A stretch of 64,000 nucleotides of DNA from Stereocaulon alpinum. Its lineage: Eukaryota > Ascomycota > Lecanoromycetes > Lecanorales > Stereocaulaceae. A program made the position numbers and the translations under genes. The notes under the pieces are model-generated. The model worked only from the letters and a program-made list of their open reading frames with translations. It did not search any database and had not been told where the DNA came from. Numbering within the stretch: the first letter of the stretch is position 1; each line of letters opens with the position of its first letter. Below, piece by piece: positions 22,179-34,847 of the stretch. The stretch covers positions 248,001 to 312,000 of the forward strand of contig JAEUBA010000029.1 in assembly GCA_018257865.1 (NCBI GenBank), read 5' to 3'.

Positions 22179-24644
22179 TCAAACGCCACGAGGTAGGGCA
22201 AGATCGATCGGGCCATACGGCTCATTCTGTTTTACTTCGAGAAAGCTCTTCGTGGCAAGGGCGAGTATGTGATGGAGGGCCTGTGATGCGACCTGTTTGC
22301 TGTGTTGCGTAGGAGGTAGTAAGTCTTCGAAAAGCACGGAATCCTTCGGTTGACCATTGCCTGAATTCTCGTCTTCATCCTCGTCTGCAGACGCTGGGAT
22401 GGTCGAGATATGAGCTTTGACAAAGTCCAGAAAATGCTGAGCCTCCTGGTTCAATGTTGCCTTCATCCATTGCGTGTCAGTAGCTGTTTGAGTATCGACT
22501 GCGGCAGCAGGGCCATATTGTTGGAACTCTTCGAGCGCATGATCTCTTGAGGCAAGCCCACCACTGAGGATATCATCGTCGTCTTCGTGAATGGGAAGCT
22601 CAAGGCTGCTGTATCGTTCTCGGCCACGACCGACAAGTGGACTGGCGCTGGGGATTCGACTGGTACGTCTATCAATCGAGCTGGGTCCTGCACCTCCTAT
22701 TCCTGGCAGAGAGCTTGGTGCACCTGCACTTGTTGGAAAACCGCCAACGCTGCTGGCAAAGCCGCGGCCATGGACGATAGAGCCTTGATGAGATCCTACC
22801 GAACCCAACGCAGAGCTTGGCATCCATGGCATCGATGATGGCTCTTGGCTCGGTCGGTCTGGGAGCGACGGATAAGCGTGACGGCCCACCTCGAGTCCCT
22901 AACAAGCGTCAATAAGTAGCCAGCGAGTCGACAGAAGCATGTCTTACATCACTCGCGAAAGTCATCATTCCGTCATCGTCATTAAGGGTCAAGTGGTCAC
23001 CCTCTCTCGGCCGGACTCGTCGACCCTCACCATCAGAGTCATGGTCTTCTTCATCATCTCGGGCTCTCTTATGTCGAGCTGGCGAAGCTTTGGTGCCTGT
23101 CAAAGCTTCCTTTACTGCATCGCCTGCAAACATATCAAGAGGGCTTCTGAGCTTCGAGCTGCCAAGGCCAGCGCCAAGGCCACCAATACCTGCACCGAAG
23201 ACCCAAAAGGCAGCGTTCTTCTTTGCAAGTGCGGGGGCCTTGTGACTCTGCTTGGCTTCCCTTGCCTCCTTCATGTTCGCGGGATAGTCGGTCTTCCATT
23301 GAGCCAGATCAGCATTGTGCAGCTCTTGTCTCTCATCAACCGCCAATGTCCTAGGTGCTCGCCGTTGTTGTTGCAGAGGAACCTCAACGGTCTCTGACGA
23401 CTCTCGGTCATTGTGACTTTCTGGTGGCACATTAAGCAGGCCGGAGCCAGCCATAGGTTGAGGCGCCATAGCTGGAAAGGGTTCCGCATCCGGTAGGACA
23501 ACATCATCGTCGTCGAATCTTGGAATGTCGAGATCAAGGTCTACAGCACGAGGCTGAAACAAACGATGAGTCGATGCCCACATAGAGTGGGGTACATTTT
23601 GACATACCTCGAATTGACCTGCTTGGAGTCCTTCCAACAGCTCTTGACGCACCCGATCGCTTGCTGCTGAGTCGCTGCCCAGCCGTCCGCCTCCCATTGG
23701 AGCAGCACCTGGACCAGGCATGCGCTCTTCGATCAGATTGCCATCAGCATCAACGCTGAAGCCAGGATCAAGGTTAAAGCCTTCGTCTTCGTCTTCAAGA
23801 AAGCGTCCAAGTCTACTATGTCGTTGAGCTGAGCTAATGTTGTCGCCTGGAAGGATGAAACCACCCAGATCTCCAGCACCTCCACTGGCAGAGCTGGGTA
23901 TAATGAGGCCGAGCATAGACTCATCAGCGTCTGGATGACTTGACAGACTTGAGCGCTGTGAGTGCGGTGACAGGATACTAGAGCGTCGAGAGGATTCGTC
24001 TGTCGATATGTCGAGAGCAGAAAAGTCAATGTCCAAGCTTGGAAGAGCAAAGTCAGGAAGAAAGGCCGGGTCGTCTTGAATCATGAGCTGATCAGGACTA
24101 TGACGACCGTTAGCTGAAGATCGCGTCTCTGGGTGAAGGGACTGACCGCGCCTTCCCAGCATTGGGATCTAGCTCCGAGGTCTTGACAGCGTTGATGAGC
24201 GCTCTCATATTAGCCTGCGCGATTTGAGCGTCGGACAGAATGTATCCGCATTGTTGATTGAAGACACGAGAAACACCGTATCTGGTCGTAGAGTTGTGGT
24301 GAGCAGGAACCGAGACACGAACACGCAGGAGTCTTACAGCAAGTTGCTCTGCAGTCTCAACGCCATGGGGGCTTCTGGCTCGATGATGATTTGGCATGTT
24401 TTTGGGATGTCCACTTCGAGAATGGCTTTTCGATTGATCCTCTTGGAATTTGATTTGGATCCGAGTGTCGCAACCAACCTGTTGGAGTCAGCCACACAGC
24501 GTGTATGCAAGGTTCGACTTGCGCACACTTACCATACCGTTGCTACACCTCCCTTTCGGGAAGTAAGTACTAGGGGCAATAATCAGCCCTCATGATAGAA
24601 GCATGGATTGTAGCGTCGGACATACTCTCGTGGCTGTAGAACAT
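22179..24644 (-). CDS. REC8: Meiotic cohesin kleisin subunit Rec8
   Basis: Seven exons (24644-24626, 24569-24533, 24478-24338, 24281-24147, 24097-23608, 23553-22948, 22898-22179) encode 715 aa. The N-terminal kleisin domain, split over four exons, starts MFYSHEILTSRKGGVATVW and continues YGVSRVFNQQCGYILSDAQ, the SMC3-binding helix region. KARPDQLMIQDDPAF follows, as in fungal Rec8. The middle is acidic and disordered. The C-terminal winged helix, which binds SMC1, is seen as SKQVASQALHHILALATK and LEVKQNEPYGPIDLAL. Rec8 holds sister chromatids together in meiosis and is cleaved by separase. The 54-bp intron 23607-23554 is a multiple of three and stop-free. Rec8 was preferred over Rad21 on the N-terminal sequence. 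Confidence 0.9.
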
Positions 24645-25657
24645 CTCGCTTATGCGTGAGGATTATGACTCGGTGGATGGTAGGAGGTGACGCTAGGAGA
24701 ACGAAAGAATGGAGAGAAGTTGAGAGAAACAGTATCTGCCGACAGACCAATACGGCGCTCGTCTGCTTGTAGAGCACCGAAAATAAGACTCAAGGCAAAA
24801 GGCAGGAAAGAAACGCGAAATCAGAGTTAGGGCGCGCCATTAAAGAGCAGCGTTGAGGGGAGCTAAGCACAGTTATGCAAAACTAGCGCTTCCATCTTTG
24901 ATAGGCATTTGTCATTCATCAAGGCAACGTAGCTACTGGATAAGCCGAACTGTTTGCTTAGGCTCGCATCTATATAATCACTGAAGATGAGGTAGGAGGT
25001 ATTCTTGGTCACGGAAATCAGGTCATGAATGAGATATTGTTGCAAACGAGAGGTACCACAGTGTGATATTGTGGTATGGGATAGCCACCTGGCATTTCAT
25101 ACTACGTGTACTCGTCCAGCTTTGATACTCAGACGTTGAGTTGGATGTCTTGGGGCGTTTGCTCGGCCTGCCATGGGCACCGTCAATAATTCTATGCATA
25201 CCCAGAGATAGAGGAACCGCCCAGTAGAACGAGAAAGTACATGGCCAACTTCTCCACTCATCTTTATGCCTAGTGTATCCTTGGAACAATGATTCAGGCA
25301 TTGAGTGGCCACTTAAGCTCGCACACTGTGGTCTCATGCCTTGTTGACGCGTAGTCGTGAGGTTGATGAAAGTTGAAAGTTGGGGAACGCACTTGCCCAT
25401 TTTGAGCTTCCCGGTTGAACAGCCAACACAAGAATCAACAATCGGTGCCAAGGCATGTCATACTTCTCATTGCGCAATTGAGCTTGCAATCCGCCACATA
25501 CCGTGCCTGTGAATGTCAACATGCTGTCGAAAGGGTGATTGAAGCTTCATCGCACAAGAAGTGTAAAGCCTCCTGCAAGGGCGCGCAGTCTCCAATTAGC
25601 AAGACGGCTCCTGCCCGTAGCCAACAACATCCTCTGACAACAACCCACATCTTCGCC
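24645..25657. other. Intergenic between divergent REC8 and the Sid2/Dbf2 kinase gene
   Basis: Carries both promoters. Minus-strand frames at 25023-25451 have no conserved features and were not called. Confidence 0.5.
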
Positions 25658-27959
25658 ATGGCTGCTGCTGCATCACCTCCCTCGCCTCTAGGCAAAGGTA
25701 AACCGAACTTCACTATGCCAATACCACCTCCTCTACTCCACACTCGTTCTGGAAACGAGATCTACGAAGCACCCCATACGCCGACGGGCCATGCCTTCAC
25801 ATCTCCATATTCAACCCCTCAAGGCAGTCCCAGCAAGAATAGGCTTCCACCAGGAGCCAATGAGCTCCCAGACGTCTTCGAAAATGCTATGAGACTTGAT
25901 CCAGCGAGCCCCACCAAAATCGGCAGACAACAACTAAGCCCACATTCGCCTAACAGGGGCAGCAGACAAGTCTTTGAGGAGAGCTTGGACCAGAATGTCA
26001 ACCGTTCAGAATACAGCTTAGGCCCAGGGAGCCCTACAAGAAAACAAGGGAAAGAGAACACACCTCCTGGGGTTCGGCAGTCAAAACCATCTCCAAATCA
26101 AGCTGCAGTATCTCGCCAGGAGCCGTATCAAGTCCGGGACACAGATTCGGGGACCAAGGCACGATATAATCCTCAGCGAGGCTTGACGCCAGAAGAGCTT
26201 GAGAAATTACAACTGCCGAAGGTGAAGCGTCTTGCTAATGTCACACAGCTATGTGAGTCAAATGCGCTGTCTCTCCTTCGCCTCAGCGCTTTGTACAATG
26301 GAGCACAATTCACAACTCACATACCTTTTCTGACGCATTTGCGGATAAACGCATTGTGCCAACTTCTGTCAGAGAATACATATGGCATTCCGGAACACTC
26401 TTCGTGTATTGCGCCACGTGATGAAGACCCAAGACTGACAGCTTCTAGATTTCCTTGACCATTACTTTGACCTCCTCAGCTACGTGCACCACCGCCATAG
26501 CCGTACAGAACTTTTCAACGCCCAATTTCCTGCTCCTCCAGCCACATCCACAGAGGAATATGAAGCAGCCCGACACAAATATCTGGGTAGAGAACGGGCC
26601 AACCTTCGAAAGCGCCGTACAAGACTCCGTCATGGTGATTTCCAAATTCTTACACAAGTCGGTCAAGGTGGTTATGGACAGGTATACCTTGCTTCGAAGA
26701 AGGATACCAGAGAGGTTTGTGCACTGAAAGTGATGAGCAAGAAGCTTCTCTTCAAATTGGATGAGGTCAGGCATATTTTGACCGAGAGAGATATCCTGAC
26801 AGCAGCGAAGAGCGAATGGCTTGTGAAGCTTCTCTATGCATTCCAGGATGAAAAGAGTATCTACTTGGCAATGGTCAGCCCAGGTCCTTGATTCGTCGCT
26901 GGCCTATACTGACATTGACAACCAGGAATACGTTCCAGGAGGTGACTTCCGCACCCTCCTCAACAACACTGGCGTTCTTCATAATCGTCACTCCCGCTTC
27001 TACATTGCTGAGATGTTCTGCTGCGTCGACGCTTTACATCAACTCGGCTACATCCACCGCGATCTCAAGCCTGAGAACTTCCTTATCGACTCCACAGGCC
27101 ATGTTAAGCTCACAGACTTCGGCCTTGCGGCCGGCATGCTCTCTCCTCAGAAGTTCGAATCTATGCGCATCAAACTCGAAGAAGTAGGCCAGCTCTCAGT
27201 CCCCTTCGGCAACCCTATGGAACAGCGTTCCGTCACAGAACGGAGAGATGGCTACCGTTCCCTCCGTGAACGTGAGGTCAACTATGCAAAGTCTATAGTT
27301 GGTTCGCCAGATTACATGGCTCCCGAAGTCCTAAAAGGTGAGCAGTACGACTTTACAGTGGACTACTGGTCGCTCGGCTGCATGCTCTTCGAAGCCCTCT
27401 CAGGCTACCCGCCCTTCGCCGGCTCCACTGTCGACGAAACATGGCACAACCTCCGCAATTGGGACAAGGTCCTCAAGAAGCCGAAATTCGAAGATCCAAA
27501 CTACTTCCTCTCGCCCAGAACATGGGATCTCATTCAACGATGTGTCAATTCCAAGAAAAACCGCTTCCGCTCCATCAATGAGATCTACAAGCATGTCTAT
27601 TTCGCAGAAGTGGATTGGTCAAAATTGCGCGAGCAGCGAGCGCCATTCGTGCCTGAGCTGGACGGCGAGACGGACGCTGGGTATTTTGATGACTTCTCGA
27701 ACGAGGCGGACATGGCCAAGTATAAGGAGGTGCATGATAAGCAGACTGCGCTCGAGAATATGGCGGATAGGGATGAGCCGATGAATAAGGGCCTATTTGT
27801 TGGGTTTACATTCAGGTATGTAGCTTTGACATTTGCACGGCGAATGCAATGCTAAATCGGAACTACAGACATCGCAAACCCACCGTCGACGCCACCGGCC
27901 AGCAGGGCAGTCCACGCAAGGCGCTACCAACCGATGGCTCTTTCGGCACTATCTTCTAA
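25658..27959 (+). CDS. NDR-family Ser/Thr kinase of the septation/mitotic-exit network (Sid2/Dbf2 type)
   Basis: Exons 25658-26252, 26449-26873, 26926-27815 and 27869-27959 encode 666 aa. A disordered Ser/Pro-rich N-terminus is followed by the Mob1-binding region (LPKVKRLANVTQL, FLDHYFDLLSYVHHR) and the kinase domain from about residue 263. Visible are the glycine loop VGQGGYGQVYLA, catalytic HRD (384-386), DFG (404-406), the NDR insert before the activation segment SIVGSPDYMAPEV, and a hydrophobic motif FVGFTF with its phosphorylatable Thr at the C-terminus. These mark the Mob1-dependent SIN/MEN kinase acting at spindle pole bodies and septum. The sequence fits the Sid2/Dbf2 branch better than Cbk1/Orb6. 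The start is the first ATG in good context (CGCCATGG). Confidence 0.94.
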
Positions 27960-28725
27960 TCGGCGGGCCCTTTTCCTTTCATTTCTCGATCTGTGTTACA
28001 AAAAGTGCAATTGCTGTACGTCCATGGTACAATCAGTGTAGCTGTTCCATTCTCTTCCTGGTCTGCAGGCGGCATACAGTAGGAGGCTTCATGAAATGAG
28101 TTATGCGCTCAAGGTGCGCAGTGGATGCTTCACGATAGCAATGGCGTTCATTCGACTTAGCATAGCAGGTACTAGAACCAATACGAAATCTAAATGTGCA
28201 AAGAGCTTTGTTCAACAGTGTCTATACTTTGTCTCTAATGGAGAAAGAATACGTCGGCGACCGTCTTCTTATTCGTACAATGATTGAAAGACAGCATGGG
28301 CAAGACACAAAGTATCTTCCTCTTCGCGTCCGACATTCTCCATTACGCAACCTTGTCCAAAGAATGCTGCGATAGTGTCCGCATCCATGTCCTTTCCAAC
28401 GATGCTGGCTATTCCAACACCATCCCTCAAGTCACGCCCAATTCATTACCCCCTTTCCACCCTTCCCCCAAGCACCCTCCTGCATGGGTACGCCCCATAC
28501 ATCGTTAATCGGAGCCTTCGCCTCATTCATGTTCGGACTATCGGCACGAAAATGTTCGGCGGTCTGGGATAATGGGCGGCCTACCTGCCTGCGCAGCCGC
28601 CGGTCCCTTTGATGAGGCTCATGGTTGTCCACCCGCTTATCGAACCGCTTGTCCAGTAGCTAGTGCAGCAAAATAGCTTTGCATCCTTCCCCTTCCTTTG
28701 CCAGGTGTGTAGCCGCCTCTTATGG
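27960..28725. other. Convergent intergenic region, no gene seen
   Basis: Lies between the 3' ends of the kinase gene and the minus-strand gene at 28726. Only short frames without conserved features. Confidence 0.5.
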
Positions 28726-29973
28726 CTAGCTGGGGCAATTCTTCATCGTAATTGCCGGTAAGGCGGTAGGACATGCATGACTGCCCCTCTCAAAGTAATA
28801 AGGGGAATCTTTCCGATCCAGATTAGGTGTCTGCATTGACTCTGCAGACCACACAGGGGGTAGAAGAGCGGAGCTTCGCTGGTGGGAAGGCCCTGTACGG
28901 CCAGTCTTGATGTTTGGCTGTAGACGAGCGTCATCCGACGATGTCTTCGCAGGGTTTTTCTTACTCCTTGGCATCGTACCAGGGTATGCTGCACGACGTA
29001 AATTGATAGGGACGGGAAGCGTTTTATAAATATAGGGGCCAGGATTCTCACGAGAGAGGATTCCCATGAAGTTTCCAGTGTGAGTCTGCCCTAAAGCTGG
29101 AACCGGATCACTCTGGAAATCTCCTCGAGGTGGGCCTTGTGGTGGCGGATTGAACGAGATCAAGGGAACGGGAAATCGATCCTCAGGCGCTGGGAATTGA
29201 CGTGTTGAACCTTCGCGCAGGTGAGGCTGAGGTCGCTCCGGGTTCGAGATAATTCGGCCAGGCTGCTGTGACGGATCGTCTGGGAACGGGGCACTAGCCG
29301 GCGCGGTGGAGCGAATGAACTCTCCATGGTGTTGGATCATCTGCGCATGCTGTAGTTGTACACGGAGTATATCCTGTTGCTGTTCATATAAAACAACTAA
29401 ATATCCACGTTAGCACGGCGTTTTGTCCACCCAGTGGGGATACTTACCATGTTCGGTCCGCATATTCTTGATGCGAAGCATAGCGTCTGACAAAAAAGCC
29501 GCTCCATATTCTTCAATATCTTCCTCCTTGAATAGGTGCTCAACCTCGTGATTCGCCTCTATCAAAGGGAAGGCTCCAGCATTCGTTGCCATCCAACGTT
29601 TCACAAAGTCTTCAACGTTGCACACGTAGTTGCGATTGAACAGTGCGATTCGTTCAAGAACCGTGATGAGGAATGAGAACCCCTGAAGATCAGCGTCGTT
29701 ATGATCAAAATACTCGTAGACCTGCTGGGGCTGGATAGGTCCCACAATAGTCTTGCAAATTTCGGGAAACTTCTTTTGAAGGCGGAATGCCATCAATTTC
29801 ATGTCATCTTCTGGGTCGGATCTAATAATGACACTTTTGCGAGGCGGCCATGGTGCCCAGCGTGGAGCGTAACAGCAGTCACATGTCGAGAAGAGAGCTC
29901 TCCCAAGCATGGGGTGAGGCACAGGGAATGGAGCCCTCATCGCCATAGTAGGAAATAGGGAAGCAGCCCCCAT
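28726..29973 (-). CDS. Unchar­acterised protein, two exons
   Basis: Exons 29973-29448 and 29396-28726 (51-bp intron, GTAAGT donor, ATTTAG acceptor) give 398 aa. The N-terminal half is probably folded and helical: DDMKLMAFRLQKKFPEICKT, a CDCC cysteine cluster, and FVKRWMATNAGAFPLIEANH. The C-terminal half is Pro/Gln-rich and disordered. It lacks a signal peptide or membrane span. The start is the ATG at 29973; the frame also extends upstream without another ATG. No domain family is recognised. Confidence 0.72.
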
Positions 29974-30792
29974 TTTACGAAGTTTACCGGGCGTTCGTTC
30001 AAGCAATGGGTGTTATTGAATCCAAGATGTTGAGCGCTGTTCAAGGTGTGGGTGTTATGCATCCGTATCTCTCAAGAAACGGTAGGAGCAAAGGAAGAAA
30101 CCACAGCAGCAGCAAGATATCCAACAGCTACCGTGTGATGGATGTGTTGAGGGAAGTAGCAATGGAGAATTGAAAAGGGAATTGTGTGGTGAGTGTGCGT
30201 GTGACCGCGGTTGCTGGATTTGGAACATCAGGTGGGGTTGAGAGTATCAACACTTCACTTCTTAGTTATGGGCGCCTGGAATTGTTGACGTGATGATGGA
30301 TTGGCAACCTCAGATGTGGGAAAATAACGACGGAAGAAGTTGGCTCTTTCAAGTATGAGCTTTACAAGACCTGCTCATGTAGAGACACTATGGCAGATGG
30401 AACATAGGCAGGCAACGTTGATGAATCAACCTGGGTCAACCTCAAGTGGTATTCCGCCAACACACAGTCTACGCATATGATTTGCATTCTTTCCAATTTT
30501 TGTGCAAAGATTTAGCTCCGCGGCACAGCGCTCCTTGACCTTGCCTTCACAGCGATGGCTATATGAAAGGACATCAATATTTAGGGCTGAAGGCATATTG
30601 CTCGACAAATTTGAGGGACATTTCGTCTGGTCTGCTGTGACTTCGTAAGATTCGCACTAAGTGCCAGCTTGGTCAATGGGAAATTTGTTAGTAGACTCTA
30701 CTTTACAAGGTCATTTGCTAGTCAATAGGCCGCTGCATATGGGTATTAGTCAACAATTCCACATCCAATATTCATCTTTGATTCTTTTCCTT
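29974..30792. other. Intergenic, no gene seen
   Basis: Probable promoter of the 28726 gene plus the 3' region of FMP46. Short frames only. Confidence 0.5.
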
Positions 30793-31557
30793 CTAAACGA
30801 GGTCGGTTTCTTTTGGTAGTTGACCGATCATCTTCATGATCTCAGATTCGTTGTCCCCAAAGACTAATGCAGATAATGTAGTCAGTACGTCTTCAAGACT
30901 CCCATTGTCAGGGGTTCTAGGTGTACCAGCTCTTCCATTATTCCAATCCACAGTCTAAGGCCCTATCAGTATCATCAGATACGCCAAAGTCTCAATAGTT
31001 TGACTCACCACTGGAGCTTTGAATTTATTGATGTCTTGTGATAGCTTGTGCATGGCGTCTGATGCATCCCTTGCTCCTTCCACTATCTGACTGGCTTTCC
31101 GATCTCCAACGTATTCAATGATGGTCCTTAGTTGATCTCCAGTTGGGGGGTCCTCTGTGACATTCAATTGAAATTCGGTTCGCTGCAGCTTATTCTGACT
31201 TGTGTGATCTGTAGCTTGGTCTTCCGTTGCGGTTTCAGATGCTTGGGCAGATATCTGCTTGAGGAGAGTAAGAACGCGGAGAGAGGCAGGTAGAGAAGGT
31301 TTATGGAAGAGAGTTATGACATCGAGGGCTTTATGCTGTTTATATGTCAGCTCTATGTTGTCTTTAAGTGGGTTATTGAGCTCACGAAGCGAAACATGCT
31401 GGGCGTAGTCCAGGAGGATCAGAGTTGTAATTTCATAGACGCTAGAGGTGGAGTCGTGCGCTGCGTGAATGGAGAGATTGTTGCTCGAATGTCGGAGATC
31501 GGCAATTGAAGTGCCAAGATGAGGACCTACCAAGAGCGACAAGGGTGTTGAGCGCAT
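30793..31557 (-). CDS. FMP46: Mitochondrial redox-type protein FMP46 (DUF1687)
   Basis: Exons 31557-31009 and 30954-30793 (54-bp intron) give 236 aa. Conserved DUF1687 features are KALDVITLFHKPSLPASLRV (a thioredoxin-like start), the block TEDQATDHTSQNK with EFQLNVTEDPPTGDQLRTI and EYVG, and the tail PVTVDWNNGRA...LVFGDNESEIMKMIGQLPKE. The yeast member is a mitochondrial protein of unknown, putatively thiol-redox function. The N-terminal about 75 residues before KQHKALDV are not typical of the family. The true start may lie in another exon, because a GTAGGT donor-like site sits shortly after the ATG at 31557. The domain call is firm; the start is uncertain. Confidence 0.82.
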
Positions 31558-32632
31558 GGGCCTAACCTCTTCCGGCTAGTGAGGATGAGGGCATCAGTGG
31601 AGGTGAAACCCTTTAGAGGAGCCCAATCAACCACATAGACCCATCAACTTGATTATCGTGGGTGTCATATGAAAGAAATGGGAGATTGAAAAACCGTGCG
31701 CTTTTGTGCGAAGTCCTACTAGTTCAGATTGAATTGATGCAGCAGGCCTCTGTTGTCGACATGTCATCCAGTGCATCACATCATGCCAGGAAAACCAGGT
31801 CTTGTGGGCGTCGAGGCTAAGTGATACTTCCTATAGAGATCTTTAATTGCTCATAAACTTGGACATAAAGGCGTATTCAAAGAACAAGACCCGTACTGGA
31901 AAGATGTTGAGTGGTAGGGTGGACTGAGACGCAGATCTCCTCAACCTTGGACGTGTATATCGCACATTGCAAGCTGGCCTTCTGGACTCCGCTCCTGACT
32001 CGAGCTAATCACCGCAGAGACAATCAATGTCCAACCAAATGTACGGCCTGGCCGTACTGACTTTACGCACGGCTCTTTGCATGCACACTTAGCGGCGTCC
32101 ATCGCGGAGAAAATGCGGCCGTCTCAATAACTTTCAACGTCAAACATCATCCACCGTTGCGGGTCCAAATCTATCATGATGGCCTCGTACTGTCTGGTAT
32201 TCGGCCTTGCTATGTCCGCCTGTGCAGACTCCTTATGTCATTGGACGTCACGGTATTCCTTCCTGCAAGCGCCCTACCCCAAAAGCAATGATAATGTAGA
32301 ATGGACAGCTGAGATAGCGCCTTTACTTGGCGAACAGGTTCTGCTGATTAATTGTGAGACGATCTAACACGTAAGGATGCCACACATTATCCCTCCCAGA
32401 TCTGCGCGTCCTGCACTTCATCATCTATCGAGATCAATCAATCAATACAATATAACATCTGGGAATATCTAGCCGTAATTAAAGAGCTTGCTACTTATTG
32501 TAGTTTCTGGTGTTCCCTTCGCAATTTCAAGGTCACCCGATCTCCTGAGGAGATCCCGTCTAGATCTAAACATTACTGAGTGACAAGAGTTACGACGGGT
32601 CTACATACACGAAAGGAAAGAAGCTGCATTCG
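31558..32632. promoter_or_regulatory. Intergenic region marking the left border of the metabolite cluster; upstream region of the MFS gene
   Basis: Between the FMP46 and MFS genes. It contains a CGGCCG palindrome at 32116-32121 and, at 32041-32060, a near-palindrome around TACGGCCTGGCCGTA. No gene was seen. Confidence 0.5.
32116..32121. promoter_or_regulatory. CGGCCG candidate regulator site, MFS promoter
   Basis: Palindrome of two CGG half-sites with no spacer, 512 bp upstream of the MFS start. The same hexamer occurs in the other cluster promoters. A role in binding is inferred. Confidence 0.3.
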
Positions 32633-34847
32633 ATGGCAGGTGATACCGTGACTAGCCTCGTTGATGAAGCCAAATTGGAGAATCAGGCTCTCGGGCTCAA
32701 TGAATTCGGCAGCGCAAGCCCCGCCACCGGGTCTAGTTCGAGTGACTCAAAGGACAACTCCCCTCGTCAACTTCACGGCTGGAAGGTATGCCAATCATAT
32801 GGAAAGTCATTTCCGTTTGCTGAAAGTAGCCTAGTGGGCGACAGCATACGGTTCGATGCTGTCCACCACATTTCTTTTTGCGCTGGATAATACCATTGTA
32901 TGTCCAGCCAGGCAGAGGCATACCATACCTACAATTCACAGCGTTTGACTTACAAAAGCAAATCAGGTCGCAGATATCCAGCCCGCCATCCTCGATGACT
33001 TTGGCCAGGTTGAGTTACTCCCATGGATAGGAGTCGGATTCGCTCTAGGTACAATGACCATTCTGCCCTGGGGCAAAGCCTATGGCGTCTTCAACATCAA
33101 GTGGATTTATGTGTTCAATGTGCTCTTGTTCGAGATCGGGAGCGCCATCTGTGGGGCCTCGCCCAATATGACAGTACTCATCATAGCACGTGTGATTGCT
33201 GGTATTGGTGGCTGTGGCATGCATTCCGGCTGTTTGACATATATTGCCATCTCAACCACTATGAAGGAGAGACCTATGTACATGTCAGGTATAGCAATGT
33301 TGTGGGGACTTGGGAGTGTGCTAGGCCCAGTGGTACCGAGCCTCTATCCTGCTGCTGCGAAATATTCATCTGACGCCTGCTCAGGTTGGTGGTGCGTTTG
33401 CGACCAGCAGTGCCACTTGGCGATGGGTAAGTAGGTTTGTGCGTCTTGCTGAGCTGCATTGTACGACTGATCAATTTTAGGCTTTCTACATCAATCTTGT
33501 CATTGGGGCTCTCTTCGCTCCAGCTTATCTGCTGCTGTTTCCAAGTATAAGCACGCAGCCTGGATTAACTCTCAAGGAGAAATGCAAGATGATCGACTGG
33601 ATTGCGACTGTTATCTTCCTGGCCGGCGCGGCTTGCTTCACCATGGCAGTCAGCTTTGGAGGTACTATGTTCGCCTGGACATCTGGGACCGAAATTGCTC
33701 TCTGGACCATGACAGGCGTCCTACTCACCGTTACCATTCTATTAACCATTTTTCACCCAGGGGTAACCAAAGAGAATCGACTCTATCCAGCACATTTTCT
33801 GAGGCGACCTATTTTAGTGATTTTGCAGCTCCAAGTGTTCTTGGTCTCTGGTATCATGCTCGTTGGTCACCACACATATAATTTACTTTCAAACATGCTG
33901 ACAGACCTTGAAGACAATGACCTATTATATACCATTGTTCTTCCAGTTCCTGCGGGTATGTGGATTTCCTTTGCAAACGTTGACTATGATCAACATGCTC
34001 AAAGGCTTAAGGGAGATGGACCACTCGAGGCCGGAATCCGTCTACTTCCCTTCATCATCTTCATGGTACTATTCTCTATGCTGAATGGGGCCTTGATGCC
34101 AAAGCTTGGGTACGTCACGCCGTGGTACTCTTTCGGCAGCGCCATGATCCTCGTTGGATCTGCTTTAATGTGTAAGATTTCACACTCCTGTAATGACACA
34201 ATTATTGATTTGACTATGACATAGACACGGTCAATAACAACACCTCGATCTCCAATTTATATGGCTATACTATCTTAGTCGGTGCTGGTTCGGGATGCTA
34301 CCTCGTCGCAGGCTTTGCGATCGTGCAATCACTCGTGCCCGTAAAGGACATCGCGAATGCCGTCGGCACAATGACAATCTGTAATATGCCCTCATTTTCA
34401 CCCTCTCCCAAGGTCCTTTCCATAGTCTCTCCACGTCAAGGTTCGATTCTGATAATTTGTTTACATAGCCCAAGACCTTGGCATGACTGTCTTCCTTGCA
34501 ATTTCGGGGACACTCTATCAGAACTTCTCTCTGCACAACGTCGCCCCAGTGTTGCCTAACACTTCACCAGCTGAGATCGCCAATCTAATTGCTGGTACGA
34601 GCAGCCGCACATACAAAGGCTTGTCACAGGAGGCAAAACATTTGGTCATTCCGCAGATCACTGATGCTATGTCCAATATTTGGTTGTTTTTCCTTGTCGG
34701 AGCAACACTGAGCTTTGTGCTTTCTGTCTTTCTAGGAGTGAGTGACATTTGCTGTTATTATTGTCGTGCGAGTGTTATAATTGCTATCACGTACTGACTT
34801 GCTTCGCCTTGCAGAGGACAAAATTACTTGGTCTCGGTTCTGATTAG
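32633..34847 (+). CDS. MFS drug:H+ antiporter (DHA2 family), probable metabolite efflux pump
   Basis: Ten exons: 32633-32785, 32835-32897, 32967-33332, 33385-33426, 33481-33861, 33914-33955, 34012-34171, 34225-34380, 34469-34737, 34815-34847. The product is 554 aa with a predicted 14-TM DHA2 pattern. Landmarks are WATAYGSMLSTTFLFALDNT followed by VADIQPAI in TM1 (LDxTIV-like), GRVIAG-like ARVIAGIGGCG, LGPVVGGAFATSSATWRW, YYIPLFFQF, GDGPLEAGIRLLPF and a final QNFSLHNVAP loop. Exon 6 (33914-33955) needs a weak GTTGGT donor upstream; it was chosen because it restores the family block TMTYYIPLFFQF. As the left member of the cluster it probably exports the polyketide and protects the producer. It is convergent with the Zn2Cys6 gene. 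Confidence 0.88.

Noticed and set aside
22939..23397. Plus-strand ORF of 152 aa
   Set aside because: Antisense shadow of REC8 exon 6, which carries the clear kleisin gene.
25023..25451. Minus-strand ORF of 142 aa upstream of the kinase
   Set aside because: Composition is odd (Ser/His/Trp-rich), no domain, and it overlaps the promoter of two divergent genes.
29974..30006. Longer start for the gene at 28726-29973
   Set aside because: The upstream codon at 30006 is TTG; the first ATG in frame is 29973.
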